Shown: positions 48,153 through 56,885, counted from the first letter of the stretch. The stretch: DNA of 64,000 nucleotides from Bacteroides graminisolvens DSM 19988 = JCM 15093 (GCF_000428125.1 NZ_ATZI01000001.1:930001-994000), one strand, 5' to 3'. Numbers and translations: made by a program. The notes: generated by a model not told the origin, from the sequence alone.

Positions 48153-48842
48153 TCACTCGTCTTTGTGCTCCTCAACCCATAAGACCAATTTTTCTAAATC
48201 AAAAATCTGAATGGTGCCTCTGCCAATGGTAAGCAATCCGGCTTCTTCAAACTTTCTCAGCTCTTTGGAAACGCTTAACCTCGTTTCATCAATGTATTCG
48301 GCAAAGTCTTCCATGCGTATTTTTAATAACTTCTCGCCCATAATCTTTTCAGAGCGCATTACAATGAAGTCTAAAATCTGTTGAGCCACATTTTTAACAC
48401 TTGATTCCCAAGTCCGTTTATAATACAACTGTGCCCTGCTACTAATTATGTTCAGGTAATTGATTCGGAATATTTCGTATTTTGAAAGTTCCTCTAAAAC
48501 AAAAGGTTTATCAATGCTAATGATATTGACCTCGCCTTCAGCCATATAAGTAGAGTTATACGCCACTTCCATTCCAAAAAGCGAATGGGGCTCAATAAGG
48601 TAGGGTGCTTCAATATACTCTATATATGTATATACTTTATCTGCCGAGATAGTGTTCGAAGAAATTTTTCCCTTTACCAGGAAAACCAATTTATCACAAA
48701 CGTCACCTTGAGTAAGGATTGTGTCTCCTGCCTGATATTTGGCAAAGTGTATCTTTACTTTTTCAAGTATTTCCGTAAAGTCATTGTGGCAAAGGCCTTG
48801 AAATAAAGGCAACTGAAGAAGTGTGTCGTACATTGTTTCCAT
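48153..48842 (-). CDS. Crp/Fnr family transcriptional regulator
   Basis: N-terminal cyclic-nucleotide-binding jelly-roll (about residues 12-115, HFAKYQAGDTILTQGDVCDKLVFLVKGKI) and a C-terminal winged helix (RMEDFAEYIDETRLSVSKELRKFEEAGLLTIGRGTIQIFD). The ligand (cAMP, other nucleotide, none) is unknown; Fnr-type Fe-S cysteines are not obvious. The frame continues upstream through a TTG at 48866, but a TACATTTG -7-like box on the minus strand (48864-48871) would overlap it, so an ATG at 48842 or 48833 is more likely. Confidence 0.88.
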   Translation of the reverse strand: METMYDTLLQLPLFQGLCHNDFTEILEKVKIHFAKYQAGDTILTQGDVCDKLVFLVKGKISSNTISADKVYTYIEYIEAPYLIEPHSLFGMEVAYNSTYMAEGEVNIISIDKPFVLEELSKYEIFRINYLNIISSRAQLYYKRTWESSVKNVAQQILDFIVMRSEKIMGEKLLKIRMEDFAEYIDETRLSVSKELRKFEEAGLLTIGRGTIQIFDLEKLVLWVEEHKDE

Positions 48843-48951
48843 AAAGGTTTTTTTTATTTTAGACAAATGTAAGTAAAATAGATTCCTTTTGTTATTATTA
48901 AGTTCAGTTTTTTGTTTTTTTTATCATTTCTTAAGTTTGCAGCTATATTGT

Positions 48952-48982
48952 ATTGTTTCTGCATAAAAATTACCTATATTTG
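48952..48982 (+). promoter_or_regulatory. Promoter of the MarC-family gene
   Basis: ATTG ending at 48955 and TATATTTG at 48975-48982 are spaced 19 nt, the Bacteroides -33/-7 distance. A ribosome-binding site AAGGAGG (48991-48997) follows 8 nt downstream and 5 nt before the ATG at 49002, which fixes the start of the gene. Confidence 0.65.
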
Positions 48983-49001
48983 CAATCAAAAAGGAGGTAA
49001 T

Positions 49002-49598
49002 ATGTTTGTAGGATTCGATCTTCAGGAGCTTGTCAGTGCTTTTATTGTATTATTCGCCGTAATTGATATTATTGGCTCAATTCCTATTATCATTAATCTC
49101 AAACAAAGAGGGAAGGGAGTTAATGCCATGAAAGCTACGGTTATATCATTTCTTCTTCTGCTTGGCTTCTTTTATGCGGGAGATATGATGCTGAAGCTTT
49201 TTCATGTTGACATTGCCTCGTTTGCTGTTGCAGGTGCTTTCGTCATTTTCCTGATGTCATTGGAAATGTTGCTCGATGTAGAGATTTTCAAGAATCAAGG
49301 ACCTATTAAAGAAGCAACATTGGTGCCGTTGGTTTTTCCTTTGTTGGCTGGGGCTGGTGCATTTACAACTCTTTTGTCACTTCGGGCCGAGTATGCTAGC
49401 TTTAATATCATTCTGGCTTTGATACTTAACATGGTTTGGGTTTATTTTGTGGTTAAGATGACTGACCGGGTGGAACGATTTCTGGGAAAAGGAGGTATTT
49501 ATATTATCCGAAAATTCTTTGGAATTATTTTGTTAGCTATCTCTGTCAGACTGTTTACTGCCAACATAACCTTGCTTATGGAGGCTCTTAACAAATAG
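49002..49598 (+). CDS. MarC/UPF0056 family membrane protein
   Basis: Six membrane helices; the N-terminus LVSAFIVLFAVIDIIGSIPIIINLKQRGKG and the middle VPLVFPLLAGAGAFTTLLSL are the family hallmarks. The family is annotated as possible transporters, with no proven substrate. An upstream ATG at 48912 is in frame, but it precedes the promoter and is rejected: the ATG at 49002 has a strong Shine-Dalgarno AAGGAGG, unusual for this phylum. Length is then 198, the standard size. Confidence 0.88.
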   Translation: MFVGFDLQELVSAFIVLFAVIDIIGSIPIIINLKQRGKGVNAMKATVISFLLLLGFFYAGDMMLKLFHVDIASFAVAGAFVIFLMSLEMLLDVEIFKNQGPIKEATLVPLVFPLLAGAGAFTTLLSLRAEYASFNIILALILNMVWVYFVVKMTDRVERFLGKGGIYIIRKFFGIILLAISVRLFTANITLLMEALNK

Positions 49599-49613
49599 AT
49601 TTTTTTTTCCCAC

Positions 49614-49714
49614 GTCAAGAAATTCTTTATACACCCGGGTGTAGGGTATTTGTAGACCGGGGTGTACAAAGGCTCTACATGGGGGTGTACAAACTGTGTA
49701 CACCGGGGTGGAGA
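49614..49714. repeat. Four palindromic operator-like sites phased at exactly 23 bp
   Basis: GGGTG begins at 49637, 49660, 49683 and 49706, each 23 bp from the last. Around each junction the left half tends to TACACC and the right half to GGGTGTA: site 1 is the perfect 14-bp palindrome TACACCCGGGTGTA (49630-49643), site 2 TGTAGACCGGGGTGTACAAA, site 3 CTACATGGGGGTGTACAAA, site 4 TGTGTACACCGGGGTGGAG. Since 23 is not a multiple of 3, the pattern is not a coding repeat. It lies in a gap between two convergent genes, so no promoter is expected there. Two helical turns between centres would place bound dimers on one face of DNA. Confidence 0.7.
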
Positions 49715-49819
49715 TGAGAATTACTCACCTGCAAAATAAATCGCCGAAGCATGCCGATTAAAACTCTTATATATAAGAGCTAAATAGTGATATACTTGTA
49801 AGGAATCACTGCCGAAAAG

Positions 49820-49930
49820 TTGGTGACACTTGGTGATACTTGGTGACACTTTTTTTTAGCCAAGTGTCACACGGAATGCTCTGATTGTCAATCTGTTATA
49901 AGGTTGGTGATACTTGGTGATACTTTTTTT
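49820..49930. repeat. Two blocks of 10-bp TTGGTGAYAC tandem repeats with T-runs
   Basis: Block 1 has three head-to-tail copies (49820-49849: TTGGTGACAC, TTGGTGATAC, TTGGTGACAC) followed by eight Ts. Block 2 has two copies (49904-49923, both TTGGTGATAC) followed by seven Ts. Between them CCAAGTGTCAC (49860-49870) is the reverse complement of part of block 1, so the RNA of either strand could form a hairpin ending in a T-run. The function is unknown; the blocks look like duplicates of one ancestral unit and could also serve as terminators for the convergent rhomboid and MarC genes. Confidence 0.7.
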
Positions 49931-49938
49931 CATGCATT

Positions 49939-50592
49939 TCATGTAGCGTCTTGCTCATTTCGGTCACTTTCTTCTTCCGTTTCAATGTCAGTGTTACTTT
50001 CTTCATCATCGGTTATGATCCTTTTTTGTGGACCGTAGCTCTTGAAAAGTAATGCGAGTATCATTCCGGTTATTCCTCCGCTTAAATGGCCTTCCCAAGA
50101 AATATTGGCTTTCACAAAAAACGGAAACATACTCCACACAATGCCGCCATATAGAAATGTAATCAGGAGCGAAATGGCAATCAATGGAGGGTACTTGCGG
50201 ATTACACCGCTAAGGAAAAGGAAAAAGATCAACCCGTAAATGAGTCCGCTAGCACCGATATGCCAACCGGGACTTCCTATGATGAAAGTAAAACAACCAC
50301 TGCTTATCCATAAGGCAGTAAGTATCTGGATTGCTATGGAATGATAGAAATAAAATAAACACCACGTAAGAAATAAAAGCGGGAAACTATTAGCCATTAA
50401 ATGGCTGAAGCTACTGTGAACCAACGGGGAAGTTATAATTCCTATGACTCCTTTGACGTGTAAAGGGTATATGCCAAAGTGTGACAAATCCCATCCCATA
50501 CCTACTTCCAATATCTTAATAGCATATAGCATCAAAAGTAAAAGTAACGGAATAACCAGAGAAAGAATTAATCTTTGTATTTCAACTTTCAT
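49939..50592 (-). CDS. Rhomboid family intramembrane serine protease
   Basis: Six or so membrane helices with the catalytic dyad: Ser in HIGASGLIYGLIFF (GASG motif) and His in WEGHLSGGITGMI. The oxyanion Asn is in HLMANSFPLLFL. A charged tail (DDEESNTDIETEEESDRNEQ) follows the last helix. The frame opens with a TTG at 50622, but the ATG at 50592 (MKVEIQRLILSL) is preferred. Rhomboids cleave membrane proteins within the bilayer; substrates are unknown. Confidence 0.87.
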   Translation of the reverse strand: MKVEIQRLILSLVIPLLLLLMLYAIKILEVGMGWDLSHFGIYPLHVKGVIGIITSPLVHSSFSHLMANSFPLLFLTWCLFYFYHSIAIQILTALWISSGCFTFIIGSPGWHIGASGLIYGLIFFLFLSGVIRKYPPLIAISLLITFLYGGIVWSMFPFFVKANISWEGHLSGGITGMILALLFKSYGPQKRIITDDEESNTDIETEEESDRNEQDAT

Positions 50593-50667
50593 AATCGTCT
50601 TTTTATGTGATTGGCTATACAATGCTACGAATATTTACAATAAAAATGAAAATAATCGGCTTTTTTA

Positions 50668-50698
50668 TTTCGACTTCTTCGTATAATTTGTATTTTTG
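50668..50698 (+). promoter_or_regulatory. Promoter of the glycogen gene run
   Basis: TTTC at 50668-50671 and TATTTTTG at 50691-50698 with 19 nt between them match the Bacteroides -33/-7 pattern. Initiation near 50705 would give a 52-nt leader to the ATG at 50757. Confidence 0.65.
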
Positions 50699-50756
50699 GA
50701 GAATACAATAATATTGCCGCGTGGCATTTAAATTAACCTTTTTAATAGTGCAGACT

Positions 50757-52697
50757 ATGAGCTATTTACGATTCGACAAGACCCTTATGCTTAATCTGGA
50801 GGAATCTCTGCCCAGAGAAATTCTTCGGACAAATAAATCGGGAGCTTATCATTGTACAACAATAGTTGACTGTAACACACGAAAATACCATGGATTGCTT
50901 GTCATTCCTGTCCCTGAGTTGGATGAAGAAAATCATGTGCTGCTCTCTTCTCTTGATGAAACGGTAATTCAGCATGGTGCAGAGTTTAATTTGGGACTAC
51001 ATAAGTATCAGGGAAATAATTTTAGCCCGAAAGGACATAAATACATCCGTGAATTTGATTGTGAGAAAGTTCCGGTTACAACTTACCGTGTTGGTGGAGT
51101 ACTTCTTACCAAAGAAAAAGTCTTTGTACACCATGAGAATAGAATCCTGATCAGATACACGCTTGTAGAGGCACATTCGGCTACCAAGTTACGATTGAGA
51201 CCTTTCTTGGCCTTTAGAAGTGTGCGGCAATATACGCACGAAAACAATGAGGTGAACAAGGAATATCAGGTAGTTGAAAATGGAATTAAAACGTGCATGT
51301 ATCCCGGTTATCCGGAACTTTTTATGCAAGTGAACAAGAAGAATGAATTTCATTTTGAACCCGATTGGTATCGGGGTATTGAATATCCCAAAGAGCAGGA
51401 GCGAGGGTACGACTTTAACGAGGACCTCTATGTACCCGGCTTTTTTGAGGTAGATATAAAGAAAGGTGAAAGCGTGGTCTTTTCCGCTGGAATATCCGAT
51501 GTGTCGACTAATAAGTTGAAACAGATATTTCAGCATGAAGTGAATGACCGTACGCCGCGCGATAGCTTTTATCATTGTTTGAAAAACTCGGCTCATCAGT
51601 TTCATAACAAACAGGGTGATTGCCATTATATACTAGCCGGTTATCCTTGGTTTAAGTGTAGAGCACGCGATTTGTTTGTGTCTTTACCAGGACTGACTTT
51701 GGCTATTGATGAGCCTGAGGAGTTTGAAGATGTAATGGAAACGGCTCAGAAAACACTGCGTTGCTACATGAACAACATTCCCGTTGACTGCAAAATATAC
51801 GAATTAGATGATCCTGATGTATTATTATGGGCTGTCTGGGCCTTACAGCAATATGCCAAAGAAACCACAAGAGAAAAATGCCGGATAAAGTATGGCGATT
51901 TACTGCTGGAAATTATTGATTTTATCAGAAAGGGTAAGCACAATAACTTGTTTTTGCATGAAAACGGTTTGCTTTACACGCATGGAGCGAATAAACCTGT
52001 TACGTGGATGAACTCTACCATTGACGGCCATCCGGTTATTCCCCGCACCGGTTATGTTGTGGAGGTGAATGCTTTGTGGTATAATGCATTGCGATTTGTG
52101 GCCGATATGCTAAGAGAAGATGAAAATCCTTCCTTAGCCGATACGTTGGATGCCCTGGCGCAGAAAACGGCAGTGTCTTTTGTTGAAACCTTCCGTAATG
52201 AGTATGGATATCTGCTTGATTTTGTTGATGGTAACATGATGGATTGGAGCGTTCGTCCGAATATGATTTTTACGGTTGCCTTTGATTATTCTCCACTTGA
52301 TAAAATTCAAAAGAAACAGGTTCTGGATATAGTAACCAAGGAACTGCTTACGCCCAAAGGTTTACGGAGTCTGAGCCCTAAGAGTGTGGGCTATAACCCC
52401 AATTACGTAGGAATTCAAAGAGAAAGGGATAGTGCTTATCATCAGGGAACCGCTTGGCCTTGGCTGATGGGCTTTTATATGGAAGCTTATCTTAAAATCT
52501 ATAAAATAAGTGGTATATCGTTTGTTGAAAGGCAGCTGATTGGCTTTGAAGATGAAATGACTAATCACTGCATCGGTTCATTGCCTGAACTGTTTGACGG
52601 TAATCCACCGTTCAAGGGTCGGGGAGCTGTTTCTTTTGCAATGAATGTGGCGGAGATGCTGAGAATATTAAAACTATTGTCGAAATATAATTTTTAG
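50757..52697 (+). CDS. Glycogen debranching enzyme (amylo-alpha-1,6-glucosidase type)
   Basis: Removes alpha-1,6 branches from glycogen. The N-terminal GDE_N domain (about residues 10-230: NLEESLPREILRTNKSGAYHCTTIVDCNTRKYHGLLV) precedes the GH133-type C-terminal (alpha/alpha)6 domain, with DYHYIL-like AGYPWFKCRARDLFVSLPGLTLA, WMNSTIDGHPVIPRTGYVVEVNALWYNAL and AYHQGTAWPWLMGFYMEAYL. A GTG at 50721 is in frame; the ATG at 50757 (MSYLRFDK) is chosen because the domain begins right after it. It is 11 nt before the GT4 gene. Confidence 0.92.
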   Translation: MSYLRFDKTLMLNLEESLPREILRTNKSGAYHCTTIVDCNTRKYHGLLVIPVPELDEENHVLLSSLDETVIQHGAEFNLGLHKYQGNNFSPKGHKYIREFDCEKVPVTTYRVGGVLLTKEKVFVHHENRILIRYTLVEAHSATKLRLRPFLAFRSVRQYTHENNEVNKEYQVVENGIKTCMYPGYPELFMQVNKKNEFHFEPDWYRGIEYPKEQERGYDFNEDLYVPGFFEVDIKKGESVVFSAGISDVSTNKLKQIFQHEVNDRTPRDSFYHCLKNSAHQFHNKQGDCHYILAGYPWFKCRARDLFVSLPGLTLAIDEPEEFEDVMETAQKTLRCYMNNIPVDCKIYELDDPDVLLWAVWALQQYAKETTREKCRIKYGDLLLEIIDFIRKGKHNNLFLHENGLLYTHGANKPVTWMNSTIDGHPVIPRTGYVVEVNALWYNALRFVADMLREDENPSLADTLDALAQKTAVSFVETFRNEYGYLLDFVDGNMMDWSVRPNMIFTVAFDYSPLDKIQKKQVLDIVTKELLTPKGLRSLSPKSVGYNPNYVGIQRERDSAYHQGTAWPWLMGFYMEAYLKIYKISGISFVERQLIGFEDEMTNHCIGSLPELFDGNPPFKGRGAVSFAMNVAEMLRILKLLSKYNF

Positions 52698-52708
52698 GAG
52701 GGGCGGAT

Positions 52709-53974
52709 ATGAAAGTATTAATGTTTGGATGGGAATTCCCCCCTCATATTCTTGGTGGTTTGGGAACTGCAAGCTATGGATTGACTAAGGGCATGGCCAT
52801 ACAGAATGATTTATCAATCACATTTTGTATTCCTAAACCATGGGGTGATGAAGATCAAAGTTTCTTGAAAATAATAGGAATGAACAGCACGCCGGTTGTT
52901 TGGCGTGATGTTAACTGGGAGCACGTGAAGAGTAGAGTAGGGACTTATATGGATCCGCAACTGTATTATGATTTGCGTGATCATATTTATGCCGACTTTA
53001 ATTATCTGTATACCAATGACCTGGGGTGCATCGAGTTCTCGGGAAAGTATCCTGATAATCTATACGAGGAAATAAATAACTATTCAATAGTAGCCGGAGT
53101 GGTTGCGCGTCAGCAACAGTATGACATAATTCACTCACACGACTGGCTGACTTATCCTGCCGGCATTCATGCCAAGCAAGTGAGCGGCAAACCTTTGGTT
53201 ATCCATGTGCACGCTACTGACTTTGATCGCAGCAGGGGTAATGTCAATCCTACGGTTTATGCCATAGAAAAGAATGGAATGGATCAGGCCGATCACATTA
53301 TGTGTGTGAGCGAACTCACTCGGCAGACGGTGATACATAAGTATTTTCAAGATCCCAAAAAGGTATCTACCGTACATAATGCCGTGTCTCCCCTTTCACA
53401 AGATATCATCGATATTGTTCCCAAGAAAAATCCACGAGAGAAGATTGTTACTTTTTTGGGACGAATCACCATGCAAAAAGGTCCGGAGTATTTTGTTGAA
53501 GCTGCTGCTCTGGTTCTGAAAAAGACTAAGAACGTTCGCTTTGTGATGGCGGGCAACGGTGACATGATGAATCAGATGATTCGATTGGCTGCTCAAAGAG
53601 GAATAGCCGACCGTTTTCATTTCCCCGGTTTCATGAAAGGACATGAGGTATACGAAGTGCTTAAAGCGAGTGATGTGTACATAATGCCTTCGGTGTCCGA
53701 GCCTTTTGGTATTTCCCCTTTGGAGGCGATGCAATGTAGCGTGCCTACTATTATTTCCAAACAGTCGGGTTGTGCCGAAATTTTAGAGAAATGTATCAAG
53801 ACTGATTATTGGGATATTCAGGCCATGGCCGATGCTATTTATGCTATTTGTACTTATCCGGCTTTGTATGAATACCTCAAAGTGGAAGGGAAGCGAGAAG
53901 TTGATGAAATTAAATGGGAGAATGTTGGGTACAAGGTGCGCCGCATTTATGAGGATGTGTTAACTAAATATTGA
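52709..53974 (+). CDS. GT4 family glycosyltransferase, glycogen synthase-like
   Basis: A GT-B enzyme of 421 residues. N-terminal domain: FGWEFPPHILGGLGTASYGLTKGMA (donor loop) and DIIHSHDWLTYPAGIHAK; C-terminal domain: FLGRITMQKGPEYFVEAA and the E-x7-E motif SVSEPFGISPLEAMQCSVP. The KPPHILGGLG-like start is typical of glycogen/starch synthase-type GT4 proteins. Its position between debranching and GH57-type genes supports an alpha-glucan role. Gaps of 11 nt upstream and 25 nt downstream indicate one transcript. Confidence 0.88.
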   Translation: MKVLMFGWEFPPHILGGLGTASYGLTKGMAIQNDLSITFCIPKPWGDEDQSFLKIIGMNSTPVVWRDVNWEHVKSRVGTYMDPQLYYDLRDHIYADFNYLYTNDLGCIEFSGKYPDNLYEEINNYSIVAGVVARQQQYDIIHSHDWLTYPAGIHAKQVSGKPLVIHVHATDFDRSRGNVNPTVYAIEKNGMDQADHIMCVSELTRQTVIHKYFQDPKKVSTVHNAVSPLSQDIIDIVPKKNPREKIVTFLGRITMQKGPEYFVEAAALVLKKTKNVRFVMAGNGDMMNQMIRLAAQRGIADRFHFPGFMKGHEVYEVLKASDVYIMPSVSEPFGISPLEAMQCSVPTIISKQSGCAEILEKCIKTDYWDIQAMADAIYAICTYPALYEYLKVEGKREVDEIKWENVGYKVRRIYEDVLTKY

Positions 53975-53999
53975 TAATAACGAAAAAAATAGATAGAAT

Positions 54000-55328
54000 A
54001 TGAGAACAATCTGTCTTTATTTTGAAATACACCAAATTATTCACTTAAAACGTTACCGTTTTTTTGATATAGGTAAGGATCATTATTACTATGATGATTT
54101 TGTGAATGAATCAAGCATTAACGAGGTGGCTGAGAAATCGTATATCCCGGCACTGAATACGTTAATTGAAATGGTCAGAAATTCAGATAACACATTTAAG
54201 GTTGCCTTGTCTGTGTCCGGTGTGGCTTTGGAACAATTGGAAATTCACGCTCCTGCAGTGATTGATTTGCTACATCAGCTGAACGATACCGGCTGCTGTG
54301 AGTTCTTGGCTGAGCCTTATTCGCATGGACTATCTTCCTTAATCAACGAAGAGTGTTTCAAGGAGGAAGTTTTAAGGCAGAGTCAGAAAATAAAACAGTT
54401 GTTCGGAAAAGCTCCCAAGGTGTTTCGCAATTCAAGCTTGATTTATTCGGATGATATTGGGGCGGTAGTTGCTTCGATGGGATTCAAAGGGATGCTTACT
54501 GAAGGTGCAAAATATATTCTTGGCTGGAAAAGTCCTCATTACATGTATCATTGCAATCAGGCTCCTTCGTTGAAACTTTTATTGCGTGATTTTAAACTCT
54601 CGGATGATATCAGCTTGCGTTTCTCTAATTCGGAATGGAGTGAATATCCTCTGTTTGCTGATAAATACATTAATTGGATTGACGCTTTGCCTCAAGACGA
54701 ACAAATAGTCAACGTCTTTATGGAATTATCGGCCTTAGGCATCTCGCAACCTTTATCTTCTAATATATTAGAGTTTTTAAAGGCTTTACCGGGGTGTGCA
54801 AAAGCTAAAGGTATTAACTTCTCAACGCCTACAGAGATTGTTTCTAAATTGAAGTCGGTTTCTCAGCTGGATGTTCCTTATCCCATATCGTGGGTTGATG
54901 AAGAACGCGATATAAGTCCTTGGCTGGGGAATGTATTGCAGCGCGAAGCTTTTAATAAGTTATATAGTGTCGCAGAAAGGGTCTATTTGTGTAATGACAG
55001 GCGAATTAAGCAAGATTGGGATTATTTGCAGGCCAGCAATAACTTCCGCTTTATGACCACAAAGAACACCGGTCTTCCAGTTTACAGAGGTATTTATGAT
55101 TCTGCGTATGATGCGTTCACTAATTATATGAATATTCTAGGCGATTTCATAACCAGAGTCAATGCGTTATACCCTGAAGATATGGATAATGAGGAACTTA
55201 ATTCTTTGCTGATTATTATTCGTAACCAAGGCGAGGAGTTGAGTGAACTGCACAAAGAATTGGATCGTTTACGCAGTAAAAAGGCTGCCGGTAAAAAGAA
55301 GGGAGCTAATACGGAGATTATAGAATAA
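54000..55328 (+). CDS. GH57-like alpha-amylase/glucanotransferase family protein with altered acid/base motif
   Basis: A 442-residue family 57-type (beta/alpha)7 protein: region 1 FEIHQIIHLKRYRFFDIG, GCCEFLAEPYSHGLSSL, and the nucleophile region GFKGMLTEGAKYILGW (Glu168). In the place where GH57 enzymes carry an Asp acid/base within MDYETFGEH, this protein reads NVFMELSALGISQ (residues 238-250): no Asp, and the YETFGEH pattern is gone. The usual HQP is also HQI. It may be catalytically altered or inactive, perhaps a binding or regulatory member of the glycogen machinery. The C-terminus is a lysine-rich coiled-coil (EELSELHKELDRLRSKKAAGKKKG). It is the last gene of the debranching-GT4 run. Confidence 0.85.
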   Translation: MRTICLYFEIHQIIHLKRYRFFDIGKDHYYYDDFVNESSINEVAEKSYIPALNTLIEMVRNSDNTFKVALSVSGVALEQLEIHAPAVIDLLHQLNDTGCCEFLAEPYSHGLSSLINEECFKEEVLRQSQKIKQLFGKAPKVFRNSSLIYSDDIGAVVASMGFKGMLTEGAKYILGWKSPHYMYHCNQAPSLKLLLRDFKLSDDISLRFSNSEWSEYPLFADKYINWIDALPQDEQIVNVFMELSALGISQPLSSNILEFLKALPGCAKAKGINFSTPTEIVSKLKSVSQLDVPYPISWVDEERDISPWLGNVLQREAFNKLYSVAERVYLCNDRRIKQDWDYLQASNNFRFMTTKNTGLPVYRGIYDSAYDAFTNYMNILGDFITRVNALYPEDMDNEELNSLLIIIRNQGEELSELHKELDRLRSKKAAGKKKGANTEIIE

Positions 55329-55354
55329 GTTCTGTTTTATAATCTTTATATAAC

Positions 55355-55392
55355 AATCCCATCAAAGTTACAATCGTATCATTGATGGGATT
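55355..55392. terminator. Hairpin between convergent GH57-like and DUF4270 genes
   Basis: Arms AATCCCATCAA (55355-55365) and TTGATGGGATT (55382-55392) are perfect, with a 16-nt loop. U-tracts are weak on both sides, so it may work with either strand's transcript. Confidence 0.6.
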
Positions 55393-55430
55393 ACTTATAT
55401 GAATATGTTATTATTCTAACCGATGACTGA

Positions 55431-56861
55431 CTAGTTTGGGAATTTGGTGTACGTTACTTCCAATTTTAATTTATTGTTTTCACCACCTTCCAACTTAACT
55501 GAAGCCGGACTCAAGTCATGTTGTATGCGATTGATGTTATTGCTATTATTGTCAACAGTAACATTCACAGGAATAAGAACGACCTTGTTCCAAAGAGGAT
55601 TCTGACTGAGCCATTGTTGCTCATCCCAATTTTTACCTGCTTTTTCCTTTGCCGCTTTCTTCTCTGCAATACAGGTACTTATCAATCGGGAAAGGTTACC
55701 GAATGTATAGTTATTATTTTTTGAGTTATTGTGAACAGCTAAATAAGATGTTATATTGTCAATGATTTCATTCTTCTCAAAAAATGATGTTGCATCCTTT
55801 TCTCTGACAAGTAACATGTATTTAGGAGCAAGTAAACTGTATTGATTTACTTTCTCTTGATGATAATTGTTGATTGAAAGTTTAACGGTGTTTAAGGTGT
55901 CCTTACTTAATTGGTCAGCAATCTGTTGCACAGGGAGCGTTACTTCAGTAAAGATACCGGCAGGTGATTTGAGATATGTCCAATCCTTTTCGTTTACTTT
56001 TTCAGCTAACTTTTGAGACGTTTTAAATTGATTGGCCTGAATAATTTCTTTTGTAGCGGCAAAAGTCCTTTTTCCATAGTACAAGGAATCGGTTCCGTCT
56101 TTCTTTTTTAAGAAGTTGCCAAGGCTGTCAGTATAATGACTGTTGTAAATAATATTAAGGTTTACGTGGTTGATGTATAAAATAGTACCATCTCCGTAAT
56201 CACTCTTTACGTATAATCCTTTAAAAACATTTTTGATAAAAGCATCCGCATTATAAAAATATTCAGGATGCTCTTTGTTGAGTTTGATCATGTCATCTCC
56301 AAATGATTTGGGTAGTACGAAACGAACATATTTACTATAGTTTGAACTGTTTCTTATCGAATCACTAATAGAAAGATCTACCGCACTATATGATTTGCTT
56401 CCTATTAACCCGGTCGACTTATTGTAGTAATTATCAGGATTAATATTCGTATAGTGGTTTTTATCCAATACTTTGTTCAATTCATAAACACTCATTTTAC
56501 AAGCGTTTAATGAGTCGCCGAAATAGCTATCGTAAAATAAAACAAGTTCGGCCAAATGAGCCGTATCTCCTGCCATTACACCGAAAGGAAATTGAAGGCT
56601 GTCTGTGCAGTTTAGCTGAGTAAGAAATCCCGATTCAAAGTAACCAAAGTCCGGATCCGTATATTTTCCTACATAACCAATATCGGTTTTGGCAAATACA
56701 GGACCTGAGAGTATTGATTTGGTTGTTACATCGAAACTAGTAGAGGAGACATTGACATTGTCACTTCCGGGCAACATATCAAGACCTAAACTACCTGTGG
56801 TGTCATCGCAACTGTAAATTGCAGATGCCAACAACGCCATTAACAGATGTTTTATTTTCAT
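55431..56861 (-). CDS. DUF4270 family lipoprotein
   Basis: A lipobox (LASAIYSC, Cys18) and the conserved start DDTTGSLGLDMLPGSDNVNVSSTSFDVTT identify this Bacteroidetes family. It is a beta-rich, likely surface or periplasmic protein of 476 residues with no recognised enzymatic motif. It is 24 nt downstream of the GT5-like gene on the same strand, so the two are probably co-transcribed. A tie to glucan metabolism is suggested only by position. Confidence 0.85.
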   Translation of the reverse strand: MKIKHLLMALLASAIYSCDDTTGSLGLDMLPGSDNVNVSSTSFDVTTKSILSGPVFAKTDIGYVGKYTDPDFGYFESGFLTQLNCTDSLQFPFGVMAGDTAHLAELVLFYDSYFGDSLNACKMSVYELNKVLDKNHYTNINPDNYYNKSTGLIGSKSYSAVDLSISDSIRNSSNYSKYVRFVLPKSFGDDMIKLNKEHPEYFYNADAFIKNVFKGLYVKSDYGDGTILYINHVNLNIIYNSHYTDSLGNFLKKKDGTDSLYYGKRTFAATKEIIQANQFKTSQKLAEKVNEKDWTYLKSPAGIFTEVTLPVQQIADQLSKDTLNTVKLSINNYHQEKVNQYSLLAPKYMLLVREKDATSFFEKNEIIDNITSYLAVHNNSKNNNYTFGNLSRLISTCIAEKKAAKEKAGKNWDEQQWLSQNPLWNKVVLIPVNVTVDNNSNNINRIQHDLSPASVKLEGGENNKLKLEVTYTKFPN

Positions 56862-56885
56862 GGTTCTATTATCGTTTAGTTATTC

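Noticed and set aside
48912..49001. Upstream start for the MarC-type gene at 48912
   Set aside because: The promoter (48952-48982) and the Shine-Dalgarno AAGGAGG at 48991 lie inside the extra codons, so translation starts at 49002.
49614..49714. CRISPR array
   Set aside because: The 23-bp period leaves no distinct spacer plus repeat of the usual 24-40 bp each, the conserved part is only about 14 bp, and no cas gene is in the window.
49856..49933. Small minus-strand ORF of about 25 codons after the rhomboid gene
   Set aside because: It starts with an ATG but overlaps the repeat block, has no ribosome-binding site or recognisable sequence, and further frame segments are broken by stops. It may be a relic, so not listed as a gene.
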